Shown one piece after another: positions 8,413 to 14,591 of a stretch of DNA of 25,035 nt. The translations under genes and the position numbers were made by a program. Each line of letters opens with the position of its first letter. The stretch's first letter is position 1. The stretch lies in IMG/VR virus record IMGVR_UViG_3300037796_000048, positions 1-25,035 of that record. One strand, written 5' to 3'. Source of the stretch: a virus. The notes under the pieces were generated by a model. That model was not told where the DNA came from, did no database searches, and worked only from the letters and a program-made list of their open reading frames with translations.

Positions 8413-8980
8413 CTATCGCAGTTTATCCCGCAGCCGCGCCTCGCGCTTCTCCACCACGGCGCGCTTCGTCAGGATCGTTCGCACCTTCGCTACCATCTGC
8501 GGGCTCGTTTCATACAGCAATTCATACTCCGTCCACCCCGTTTCCAGCAGCAACATCGCATCCGTCGCTCCTGCTGGCAACGCGCTGCCGCGCTCAAGCG
8601 CCAGTTCCACCCGCTCCGCGAAATGTCTCGCGCTCGTCCTCCCCCATCGTCTCGTTAAACGCCTGGATCTCGGCCAGGATAAAATCGCCGTCGCGCTCGT
8701 CCAGCGCCCGCACACTCTCCATCGTCACCGGCACTTCCTCGCCATCCGGCCCCGTCCAGCGCACCACCGCGCGGAGAATCGTCAGATTGTTGATTGTCTC
8801 CAGCAACTCGCCCCGCACGCCCGCCTCCTGCGGCTCGACGCCTAATTGCTGGCACACCTCCACGTACTTCCCCGTCAGGAACTTCCGATCGCCGTATGCA
8901 AAGCGCCGGATCTCCGCTTCCTCCTCCTCGGCCCACCAGTCCGCCTCGATCACTTTGGTGACATCCGTAAATCCTGGCAT
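8413..8980 (-). CDS. GT tail assembly chaperone, frameshift product
   Basis: The frame that stops at 8413 has no convincing start or Shine-Dalgarno of its own, overlaps the end of the upstream chaperone ORF, and lies just before the tape measure gene. This is the classic G/GT arrangement. The downstream frame is +1 (equivalent to -2) relative to G, not the common -1. At codons 120-121 of G the bases are UUU_CGC (from 8623 downward); a +1 slip of tRNA-Phe from UUU to UUC would join ...ERETF to AERVELALERG and give a fusion of about 188 residues. A run of five G's about 24 bases earlier (around AUG_GGG_GAG) is an alternative -2 site. GT proteins recruit tail tube subunits to the tape measure. 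The frameshift is inferred from arrangement and sequence. Confidence 0.7.
8594..8980 (-). CDS. G tail assembly chaperone, zero-frame product
   Basis: A 128-residue acidic helical protein (start MPGFTDVTKV) located between the tail tube and tape measure genes, where siphophages place the tail assembly chaperone. It keeps tape measure soluble during tail assembly and is not part of the virion. The ATG at 8980 has an AGGGGG Shine-Dalgarno 5 bases upstream, just after a heptamer repeat array. The last eight codons after Phe120 lie beyond the proposed frameshift site and are replaced in GT. I assign it by position, size and frame arrangement, since chaperone sequences are poorly conserved. Confidence 0.8.
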   Translation of the reverse strand: MPGFTDVTKVIEADWWAEEEEAEIRRFAYGDRKFLTGKYVEVCQQLGVEPQEAGVRGELLETINNLTILRAVVRWTGPDGEEVPVTMESVRALDERDGDFILAEIQAFNETMGEDERETFRGAGGTGA

Positions 8981-9000
8981 ACCTGCCCCCTCTTAATCCT

Positions 9001-9027
9001 TACTCCCTACTCCCTACTTCCTGCCTA
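9001..9027 (-). repeat. Heptamer repeat array 1
   Basis: About three to four units of a seven-base repeat (TACTCCC on the + strand, GGGAGTA on the - strand) with some drift (TACTTCC). The array holds the stop codon of the tail tube gene and fills the gap to the G chaperone start. It is one of six similar loci in the window. Confidence 0.85.
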
Positions 9028-10053
9028 CGTCGGCAACGCGCTCACGTCGTTCAGCACCGCGCACTCAAAAACCTTTCCGTAACCGCTATTGTAGACTCCA
9101 TACGCCGGGACCGAGATGATGCTCTGGCCGTCATCGTCGTCGATCATCGGCCAATGCTCATAACGGATCGCCTGATCCAGTTGCAGGTACGGCGGATTGT
9201 CCTGCCCGCTGTCCAATTCCGTCTGACCATTGAGTTCAATCCGCACCAGCCGCGTGTTGCGGCTGCGGTAGTGCCCCCGTTCCGTCTCGGCGTCGCTCCC
9301 GGCCTTATAGACCAGTTCGAGCTCCGGGGCCTTCCTCCCCTCGCTCACCGCGCCAAACGTCAGCGAACCGTCCGCCGTCGGGAACGCAAAAAGACCCGTC
9401 TCCAGCGTCCAGGTGAACGCCCGTAGCAGCCCCGTCTTTTGCGTGCTACCCATCGTCCCGCCGTCATCGTCAATGTAGATCTTCGCCAGGTTAAACGGCG
9501 CCAGTTGCACGCTCTGTTCGCTCAGCCCGCCCGTGAAAGATGTCTCGCTTTTCTCGTCCCCCACGATCGAGACTGTCGCCTCGACCACGCCGTCAGCCTC
9601 GCCGCTGATCTCGATCTCCGTCGCGAAACAAAACCCCGCCTCGAACGCCTGATCGTCGTCGCCGAACTCAAACGTGAATGTCTCGATACCGTTCGCCTGA
9701 TCCGGCGTGTTCGCTCCCGTCAGCGAGGGCGCGAACGTCCACAGGTACGCGTTCGGCTCATTCGTGCTGTCCGGCTGCGTCGGCGTCACATTCCCGCGCA
9801 CACCCATCAGAAGCGGCCAGAGGATGTGCCGAAAATTCAGGTCAAACGTCCACGCCAGCGAGACCCGCTTGCTGACGAACTCATCGTCCTCGTGGTACAA
9901 CGCCAGCGAGTTGCGGTCGTACTCCGGCCGGTGCAACTCATTCTCGTCCTCGAATGCCAGGACACCGCGCAGTACCTCTACCGCCGCCTCGGCCGTGCCG
10001 TGCGTATCCTCTGCGTTACTCGCATAAATCCGTCGGAATGCTTTAAGCCCCAT
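9025..10053 (-). CDS. Major tail tube protein
   Basis: A 342-residue beta-rich protein that should polymerise into the tail tube. Its N-terminus MGLKAFRRIYAS and the region with NLAKIYIDDDGG and TWTLETGLFAF are of the kind seen in large siphophage tail tube proteins. It sits directly before the G/GT chaperone pair and tape measure, which is the strongest support. The ATG at 10053 has GGAGG 6 bases upstream, within the end of the preceding gene, which it overlaps by 11 bases. The stop codon lies in a heptamer array. The sequence match to the family is only moderate; the position is very consistent. Confidence 0.85.
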   Translation of the reverse strand: MGLKAFRRIYASNAEDTHGTAEAAVEVLRGVLAFEDENELHRPEYDRNSLALYHEDDEFVSKRVSLAWTFDLNFRHILWPLLMGVRGNVTPTQPDSTNEPNAYLWTFAPSLTGANTPDQANGIETFTFEFGDDDQAFEAGFCFATEIEISGEADGVVEATVSIVGDEKSETSFTGGLSEQSVQLAPFNLAKIYIDDDGGTMGSTQKTGLLRAFTWTLETGLFAFPTADGSLTFGAVSEGRKAPELELVYKAGSDAETERGHYRSRNTRLVRIELNGQTELDSGQDNPPYLQLDQAIRYEHWPMIDDDDGQSIISVPAYGVYNSGYGKVFECAVLNDVSALPT

Positions 10054-10546
10054 CGTCTCCCTCCAGTCTCTGCTCTACTTCTGCCTCTCGGCTGATTGCC
10101 AGCGCCTGCTCGCGCCAGTCCCTCATCTGCCGCGCGCTCACGCGCGGGATCGTGTCCGCCATCTCCTCCAGGCGCACGTCCGTCATCCCCGCCAGGTCCC
10201 AGGCCGCGCCTATGTCGCGCTCCCGCAAACACGCCGCCGTCTCCGGCCCGATGCCCGTGATCTGCGTCAACGCGCCGTGCTCCTCGCAGCGCAGCCCCCA
10301 GGCCGCCACCGGCTCCCGGCAGCGCGCGCCCCCGTACAGCGGCGCGCCGCAGAACGGCTCCATCTCCGCCAGGTTGACCGGCGCGTACAACCCCGATTGC
10401 GCGATCTCCTCCTGCGTGATCCCCTCCCGCTCCTCGACCTCCATCAGGTCCCGCGGGTACAGGTCCCGGGCCGGGACGCCCATCAGGTACTCGCCCTCGC
10501 GCCCGATCCACTCAAACGCCTTGTGCGCGTCGGTAATCTCGCTCAC
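10043..10546 (-). CDS. Cys-knuckle and helix-hairpin-helix protein of the neck/tail region
   Basis: A 167-residue protein with an acidic helical N-terminus. At residues about 63-91 it has a CGA...G.RC..P....RC..HG pattern (Cys-Cys-Cys-His, probably zinc-binding), like the HGGxSTG-type knuckles found in phage proteins. It is followed by ITGIGPETAACLRERDI, a helix-hairpin-helix of the DUF4332 kind, with a second HhH-like repeat after it. Such domains usually contact nucleic acid, which is unusual between a tail terminator and a tail tube gene. The GTG start at 10546 is preceded by an AGAGGAG Shine-Dalgarno and overlaps the glycosyltransferase gene by 35 bases. It may be a tail accessory protein; its exact role is unknown. 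Confidence 0.7.
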   Translation of the reverse strand: MSEITDAHKAFEWIGREGEYLMGVPARDLYPRDLMEVEEREGITQEEIAQSGLYAPVNLAEMEPFCGAPLYGGARCREPVAAWGLRCEEHGALTQITGIGPETAACLRERDIGAAWDLAGMTDVRLEEMADTIPRVSARQMRDWREQALAISREAEVEQRLEGDDGA

Positions 10547-11135
10547 GTCTCCTCTTCCCCGGCAGCCAGGCTCGCTTGGCTCGCTGCCGCTCCACGCTCC
10601 GCAGGTGGCTCAGATGCAACAAATACGCCTGCTCCCGCGCCACCCGCACCCAGTCCTCGTGCCAGATCAATGTCTCGTCACGCCAGAGGTGGTGATGCGC
10701 GCCGTAGTAGCGCGTATGGCCGAGGTGTTGAAAGATACGCGGCACCCACGACCATCCGCCACCCCGTCTCTGAATTCGCAGCGCATACACCCGCCCGTGC
10801 TCGAGATCGGGCAACTCCCCCAGCAACCTTTCATCCGCATCGATTTGAAAATACCAGTCTCCCTCGTTCCCAATGAGATAAGCATTCCTTTTCTCCACCT
10901 CATCGCGCCAGCAGCGCCGCCTAGAGCCACGCTCAGGCGCGGGAAACCACGAAACACCGTAAGTTTCGGCGATCTCCCGCGTAGCGTCGTCTGAGGAGGC
11001 CGCTCTGTGCGGAAAATCGGCGTAAGCGCCGTCGACCACCACGATCTCGTCCACGAACGGCCTCTGCAGGCTCTCCAGGCAGCCCGGCAGCATCTGCTCC
11101 TCGTTGTAGGCGATCACGCACGCTCTCAGCGTCAC
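10512..11135 (-). CDS. Family 2 glycosyltransferase-like protein
   Basis: A 207-residue GT-A enzyme expected to transfer a sugar from a nucleotide-sugar to an acceptor. CVIAYNEEQMLPGCLESL at the N-terminus is the GT2 nucleotide-binding start, EIVVVDG follows, and WYFQIDADERL (Asp99-x-Asp101) supplies the metal-binding DxD-type motif. It is shorter than many GT2 enzymes (about 230-300 aa) but has the full N-terminal catalytic half and a basic C-terminus. It starts at GTG in a GTGA overlap with the gp37-like tail gene, so it is translated with structural proteins. A role in glycosylating virion proteins or a host surface glycan is an inference. Confidence 0.85.
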   Translation of the reverse strand: MTLRACVIAYNEEQMLPGCLESLQRPFVDEIVVVDGAYADFPHRAASSDDATREIAETYGVSWFPAPERGSRRRCWRDEVEKRNAYLIGNEGDWYFQIDADERLLGELPDLEHGRVYALRIQRRGGGWSWVPRIFQHLGHTRYYGAHHHLWRDETLIWHEDWVRVAREQAYLLHLSHLRSVERQRAKRAWLPGKRRRERDYRRAQGV

Positions 11136-11584
11136 GTCGTAAACTCCCCACTCCCGTCGTACGATACATCTTCTACCACCCGCACCGTGACGCGGGAAAA
11201 GGCGAACTGCGGCACATCCCCGCCGTCATCGGAATACAGCGGCTCGGAAGCCGCGCTCACGTATGCGTTTTTGATCTCGCTCTGTCCGCCCAGCGTCGGA
11301 TTCTCACCGATGGCGTCTACGACTGCCTGGCGCGCAGCGGTGAAATCGGCGTAGGAATCATCGAGGAGACGCCCTAAAACCACCACCGTGTGCTCCCAGG
11401 TGACCTTCACCTGGGACCAGCCGCCCGACCGCTCCGCTGAGATGATCTCCCCCGGCAGAATCACCGCATACGGCGCGCTCCCTCGATCCAGGACGCGGAA
11501 GTCCCCCAGCGTCACGTCGGCGTCGTCGAAGTCGCTCGCCTGGATCAGATCTTGAATGTAGCCCTGGATCGCCGCGTCGCCCAT
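11132..11584 (-). CDS. Tail terminator / Mu gp37-like protein
   Basis: A 150-residue protein between the connector (gp36-like) and tail tube genes, where Mu-like and siphophage genomes place the tail terminator or head-tail joining protein. The fold signature is alpha/beta: an N-terminal helix (IQGYIQDLIQASDF), a strand region with YAVILPGEIISAER, WEHTVVVLGRL, and FTAARQAVVDAI. The ATG at 11584 uses GGGAG of a heptamer repeat as its Shine-Dalgarno, 7 bases upstream. It ends in a GTGA overlap with the glycosyltransferase. The function rests mainly on position and length. Confidence 0.65.
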   Translation of the reverse strand: MGDAAIQGYIQDLIQASDFDDADVTLGDFRVLDRGSAPYAVILPGEIISAERSGGWSQVKVTWEHTVVVLGRLLDDSYADFTAARQAVVDAIGENPTLGGQSEIKNAYVSAASEPLYSDDGGDVPQFAFSRVTVRVVEDVSYDGSGEFTT

Positions 11585-11643
11585 ATCCCTACTCCCTACC
11601 TAGCCATCCTAAGCCTGTCGAAGGATGGCCCTACTCCCTGCCG
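11584..11643 (-). repeat. Heptamer repeat array 2, interrupted by a palindromic element
   Basis: CCCTACTCCCTACC (about 11587-11600) and CCCTACTCCCTGCC (about 11629-11643) are halves of one heptamer array split by a 27-base palindrome. The left part supplies the Shine-Dalgarno of the gp37-like gene and the TAG stop of the sulfotransferase gene. Confidence 0.8.
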
Positions 11644-12234
11644 TATATGCCCCGCCGCCTCCTGGACCACCTCGCTCGGCGGGAACCCGTCACCCGCGCC
11701 AAACACAAACCGCGCCAGCCGACACGCCTGCAGCATCGGATCGACCCGCGTCACCGCCCACCACACGTCCAGCACCGGCCCCTCCCAGGCCGCCAGCACG
11801 CGCATCAGCGCCGAGTACCGCCGTCTGTACCAGTGCCGCGCCTGGTGGTACTCAGCGCCATACGCTCGCTGATACGACGCGATGCACGCCTCCCGCGGCC
11901 GCGTCGCTGTCACCAGCAGCACCTCATCGCAGACCAGTTGTAACAGTGGTAGCGCCTCGCTGGCGATCTCCACGAAAGCCGGGATTTTGAAACCCCACAG
12001 CGGCTGCTTGCTCAGCGCAGCGAAGACCGGTCGGAACGCCTCCACCGGCTCGCGTCCCGCCACCACCCGCCGCGTCAGCGTCATCAACCGCGCGTCCTCG
12101 AACGTGCCCCAGGGATTATTGCCATCCGCTTCCACGAACGGCGCGCCCATCGGCACGCCCAGGAGGTGCAGCATCCCCGCCGTCGCGGAGGTCCCGCTCC
12201 GGCCCGTCCCCAGCACGCACACGCACCGGCTCAT
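11596..12234 (-). CDS. Sulfotransferase-like protein
   Basis: A 212-residue P-loop enzyme expected to transfer sulfate from PAPS to an acceptor, probably a glycan. The N-terminal VLGTGRSGTSATAGML (P-loop near residues 8-16) matches the 5'-phosphosulfate-binding loop. LLVTATRPREACIASYQR matches the 3'-phosphate-binding motif with its Arg and Ser. The ATG at 12234 is in an ATGA overlap with the connector gene and is preferred over an upstream in-frame codon at 12249. The last ten or so codons (SFDRLRMAR) come from a palindromic repeat and a heptamer repeat, so the native C-terminus has been replaced. Its place among neck genes, one gene from a glycosyltransferase, suggests a shared glycan-modifying role. 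Confidence 0.85.
   Translation of the reverse strand: MSRCVCVLGTGRSGTSATAGMLHLLGVPMGAPFVEADGNNPWGTFEDARLMTLTRRVVAGREPVEAFRPVFAALSKQPLWGFKIPAFVEIASEALPLLQLVCDEVLLVTATRPREACIASYQRAYGAEYHQARHWYRRRYSALMRVLAAWEGPVLDVWWAVTRVDPMLQACRLARFVFGAGDGFPPSEVVQEAAGHIRQGVGPSFDRLRMAR
11603..11629 (-). repeat. Palindromic repeat element, copy 1
   Basis: GCCATCC (11603-11609) and GGATGGC (11623-11629) flank a 13-base loop containing TCGA. Copy 2 at 20204-20230 is the same over 22 of 27 positions, and one change in the stem is compensated on the other side. Here it encodes the last residues of the sulfotransferase gene. Confidence 0.85.
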
Positions 12235-12743
12235 CAGCCCGTATCCCACTCGATGATGTTATTGCCCATCTGCTGCCGGTCGAACATCGGGTGGAGTTCG
12301 TCGCCGCTATCATCCTCCGTCCGGCACGCCAGCCCGTCCGTCAGGTGCCGCGTCCGCGTCGCGCCCAGCGCCTCGAACCCGGAGGCGTGCGATGCGATGA
12401 ACTCCTCCGCCTCCTCGATGATGGCGGATCGCGCCCGCCGCCCGCGCAACTCCGTGCTGCCCGGCGCGTACGGCCCGGCGCCGTTGGCCGCGTGGCAGAG
12501 CTGCGCGGCCTGGTCAACCGCGAAGTCATCCAGCGCCAACTTGGCATCAGCCTGGCTCACTGGCACCTCGAAGCCCGCCTGCGCCAGCAGCACGTTCAAG
12601 ACGCCCGAGACGCGGTCGATGAATTTCTCCACCTGCGTCAGCGTCGGCCGCGTGTCCGCGTCGTAACTGCCGTTATCCGTGTAGCGCAGCGTCAGCGCCT
12701 CTACCTCAGCCACGCTCCCGTAGGAATTGCTCCCGATTGCCAT
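12234..12743 (-). CDS. Head-tail connector, Mu gp36 / gp6-like
   Basis: A 169-residue mostly helical protein. Its N-terminus (SNSYGSVAEVEALTLRYTDN) and following VEKFIDRVSGVLNVLLAQAGFEVP, then a long helix with ALDDFAVDQAAQLCHA, fit the DUF1320/gp36 and gp6-type connectors. These attach beneath the portal and prepare the head for the tail. The C-terminal third (about 115-169) is extra. It has GAGG 7 bases before the ATG at 12743, which follows the previous stop by one base. It is in the expected position between capsid genes and the tail terminator. The assignment is by pattern and synteny. Confidence 0.75.
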   Translation of the reverse strand: MAIGSNSYGSVAEVEALTLRYTDNGSYDADTRPTLTQVEKFIDRVSGVLNVLLAQAGFEVPVSQADAKLALDDFAVDQAAQLCHAANGAGPYAPGSTELRGRRARSAIIEEAEEFIASHASGFEALGATRTRHLTDGLACRTEDDSGDELHPMFDRQQMGNNIIEWDTG

Positions 12744-12744
12744 A

Positions 12745-13119
12745 TCACCGCCTCACATAGACGTAGACCGTCACCGCCGCGTCAAACGCATTGCATTGCG
12801 CCACGCTCACTTTCACCGTCCCGCTGATCGGGATCGGGCGGTACGTGCTCCGCCCCGTCCCGGCGGTGTCGGTCTCCTCGATGGTCGGATAGAACCAGGC
12901 GTCCGTCGCGGAATCATCCTTGTCCACCAGCGTGATCTCCGGATGGTCGTCGTCGCTCTCACACACCACATCGATGTCGCTGGTCGCTGGCGCGCTGCCG
13001 TTCCAATCCACATAGATCGCCACCACCTCGCCCACCAGCGCCCGCGCGCTAGCCTGCGAGCCGGACGCCGAGCCATCGCTGCCGGTCGTCTCTACCGCGA
13101 TCTTCTCAGTCGTGATCAT
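12745..13119 (-). CDS. Small beta-rich structural protein
   Basis: A 124-residue acidic protein with alternating hydrophobic strands (VVAIYVDWNG, GTVKVSVAQCNAFDAAVTVYVYVRR), giving a likely single beta-sandwich or jelly roll. No family is recognised. It overlaps the previous gene by 14 bases and is followed by the connector gene after one base, so it is in the head operon. A head decoration or stopper protein would fit. The ATG at 13119 fits the operon spacing. Confidence 0.7.
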   Translation of the reverse strand: MITTEKIAVETTGSDGSASGSQASARALVGEVVAIYVDWNGSAPATSDIDVVCESDDDHPEITLVDKDDSATDAWFYPTIEETDTAGTGRSTYRPIPISGTVKVSVAQCNAFDAAVTVYVYVRR

Positions 13120-13417
13120 CTAGCGCCTCCTCCACATCCCCCACCAGCACCCGGCCCTCCTCGCCGCTGCCCGGCACCAGCGAGGTCAGATCAACGTCGT
13201 GCTCCTCCGCCAGATCCCGCGCCGCGTTGGTCGCGTCCACCGCCTCGGGCTCCGGCGCGTCCATCTCCTCGATAGTCAGCAGCAGCGAGTTGCGCATCTC
13301 CTTGTTGATGTGTCCCTCGGCCATCACCGTGCCGCTTTTCGTGAACTCACGCCCCGCGACGCGCACGCGCGCCCAGCGATGATCCTCCCGCACCTTGACG
13401 TTATATCGTTTTGCCAT
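13106..13417 (-). CDS. gp35-like protein with C-terminal peripheral-subunit-binding-like domain
   Basis: A 103-residue protein that takes the place of Mu-like gp35 between capsid and gp36 genes. The N-terminal half (MAKRYNVKVRED to NSLLLTIEEM) resembles FluMu gp35/HI1506-type proteins. Residues about 62-100 (AARDLAEEHDVDLTSL, then GSGEEGRVLVGDVEEAL) closely follow the peripheral-subunit-binding (E3-binding) domain of dihydrolipoamide acyltransferases. The start is placed at 13417, because AGGAGG lies 7 bases upstream; a longer in-frame ORF reaches into the previous gene without support. In a phage this small domain probably binds a capsid partner, but that is inferred. Confidence 0.75.
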   Translation of the reverse strand: MAKRYNVKVREDHRWARVRVAGREFTKSGTVMAEGHINKEMRNSLLLTIEEMDAPEPEAVDATNAARDLAEEHDVDLTSLVPGSGEEGRVLVGDVEEALDDHD

Positions 13418-13427
13418 CGCTCGCCTC

Positions 13428-14039
13428 CTACTCGTTGCCGATAGCGCACCACTGAACGGTGCCCCCAGCCGTAGCCGCACTGGCATCATCCTGCCAGACA
13501 TTGACCACAATATCGCCGGAAGTCCCATCCGGTGCATCGACGGTCACGAACCACGGATCCCCTGCGCCAGTACCTGGATCGCTGCCCAACGCGGCGATGC
13601 CAAATGTGACGGTCGTGATATCGCTCACCGTCACCGTCTGGTTAGCACCCGTGATCACCTCTGAGCCACATTGAATCTCATAACTCTGCGATGCATACGC
13701 CAGTGGGTAGAGGCTGTTGCTGCCGTACTGAAGTGCACCAGTTACATTCAAATCGTCTGTCACAGTCACCGCGCCCGTGCCGCTGCTCAGGTTCCCGTCC
13801 ACGTCAAGCGTGCTGTTCAGCGTCGCCGCGCCATCGGCGTTTAACGTCCCGGCCACGTCCGTGTTGCCCGCGTCGGTGACGGCGAAGATCTCCGTCCCCG
13901 TGCCATCCTCCAACCGGAGCGCATAGCCGCTCACGCTCATCACCTGATATTCCGTCCGCGTCTCCAGGTACGCCACCACGCCAGCAACCGCCAGCACCGT
14001 TACTAAAACCGCAATCGCAACCCTATGCCACGTTTTCAT
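13428..14039 (-). CDS. Membrane-anchored beta-repeat protein in the head operon
   Basis: A 203-residue protein with an N-terminal signal-anchor (HRVAIAVLVTVLAVAGVVAYL, residues about 5-25) and no lipobox. Beta repeats follow (AGTLNADGAATLN, STLDVDGNL, VTVTDDLNVTGAL) of the kind that form beta-helical or trimeric fibres, then a globular C-terminal part with Cys-Gly and Trp-Cys near the end. The ATG at 14039 is preferred over an adjacent GTG, since AAGGAGG is 7 bases upstream. That Shine-Dalgarno continues from a heptamer array. The start lies within the end of the CHAT-like gene (17-base overlap). A membrane anchor is odd for a head protein; surface display or exclusion functions are possible. 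Confidence 0.8.
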   Translation of the reverse strand: MKTWHRVAIAVLVTVLAVAGVVAYLETRTEYQVMSVSGYALRLEDGTGTEIFAVTDAGNTDVAGTLNADGAATLNSTLDVDGNLSSGTGAVTVTDDLNVTGALQYGSNSLYPLAYASQSYEIQCGSEVITGANQTVTVSDITTVTFGIAALGSDPGTGAGDPWFVTVDAPDGTSGDIVVNVWQDDASAATAGGTVQWCAIGNE

Positions 14040-14586
14040 CACCCACCTCCTTACTCCCTACTCCATACTCCCTACTCACCACCGCAAACTGAGCCGCGTC
14101 GCGATCGCTCGCCCGCCAGCCCGTCAGCCGCAACCGCCAGCGCGCCGCTTGCAACGCCCGCTCCACGCCAGCGCCCAGACGCATCAACCGTATCACCCAC
14201 TGCACCAGGAGATCGGCCCCCACCACCCGCTCCGCTGCCGCCACGTTCTCCCCGGGACCGGCGATGACCAGCGCCGCCCCCGCTTCGTAGAACGCTCGCA
14301 CCATCGCGCCATTCTCCGCACCGTAGCACGTCGCCGCCACCACCACCGCGCCCCCCAGGTCCGCTCGCGTCACCTGGATCGGCGCCAGCGCCATCGTGCC
14401 CTCATCGTTGTACCACGCCGTGCTGTGCGGCTTGCCGTGCAGCCGGAAGTACAAAAGGTCATATCCCTCCAGCCACTGCGGATCGAACCTGGAGGCCCGC
14501 ATCGGCGGCGATGTGAGCGGCGATGCGTCAAGCGCCGCCCCCACCGCCAGCCGTGCGCTGTACGTGCAGTAGGCCAGGATCTTCAT
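14023..14586 (-). CDS. CHAT/caspase-like cysteine peptidase
   Basis: A 187-residue protein with the marks of a clan CD (CHAT or gingipain-like) peptidase. DLLYFRLHG carries catalytic His50-Gly51 after a hydrophobic strand. VVVAATCYGAENG carries catalytic Cys87 after the next strand. AFYEAGAALVIAGPGENVA and LGAGVERALQAARWRL match the conserved C-terminal part of CHAT domains. It has no signal peptide. The ATG at 14586 lies six bases after the capsid stop; an in-frame extension to 14778 would run inside the capsid gene and is rejected. The 3' end passes through a heptamer array and has VSREYGVGSKEVG as its tail. The gene sits between major capsid and a membrane-anchored protein, yet a Mu I-type protease already exists here. 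Substrate and role are unknown. Confidence 0.8.
   Translation of the reverse strand: MKILAYCTYSARLAVGAALDASPLTSPPMRASRFDPQWLEGYDLLYFRLHGKPHSTAWYNDEGTMALAPIQVTRADLGGAVVVAATCYGAENGAMVRAFYEAGAALVIAGPGENVAAAERVVGADLLVQWVIRLMRLGAGVERALQAARWRLRLTGWRASDRDAAQFAVVSREYGVGSKEVGDENVA
14051..14078 (-). repeat. Heptamer repeat array 3
   Basis: Four units (TTACTCCCTACTCCATACTC and onward) inside the 3' end of the CHAT-like gene. Read on the - strand it encodes the SREYGVGSKEVG tail and runs into the AAGGAGG Shine-Dalgarno of the next gene. Confidence 0.85.
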
Positions 14587-14591
14587 CGCGC

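Noticed and set aside
8413-8715. T frame as a separate gene
   Set aside because: Its only starts lie within G and have no ribosome site. The G/GT frameshift arrangement explains it better.
6899-8845. 648-residue ORF on the + strand
   Set aside because: It is antisense to the tape measure gene, is rich in Arg, His and Pro, and has no ribosome site. It is a high-GC shadow.
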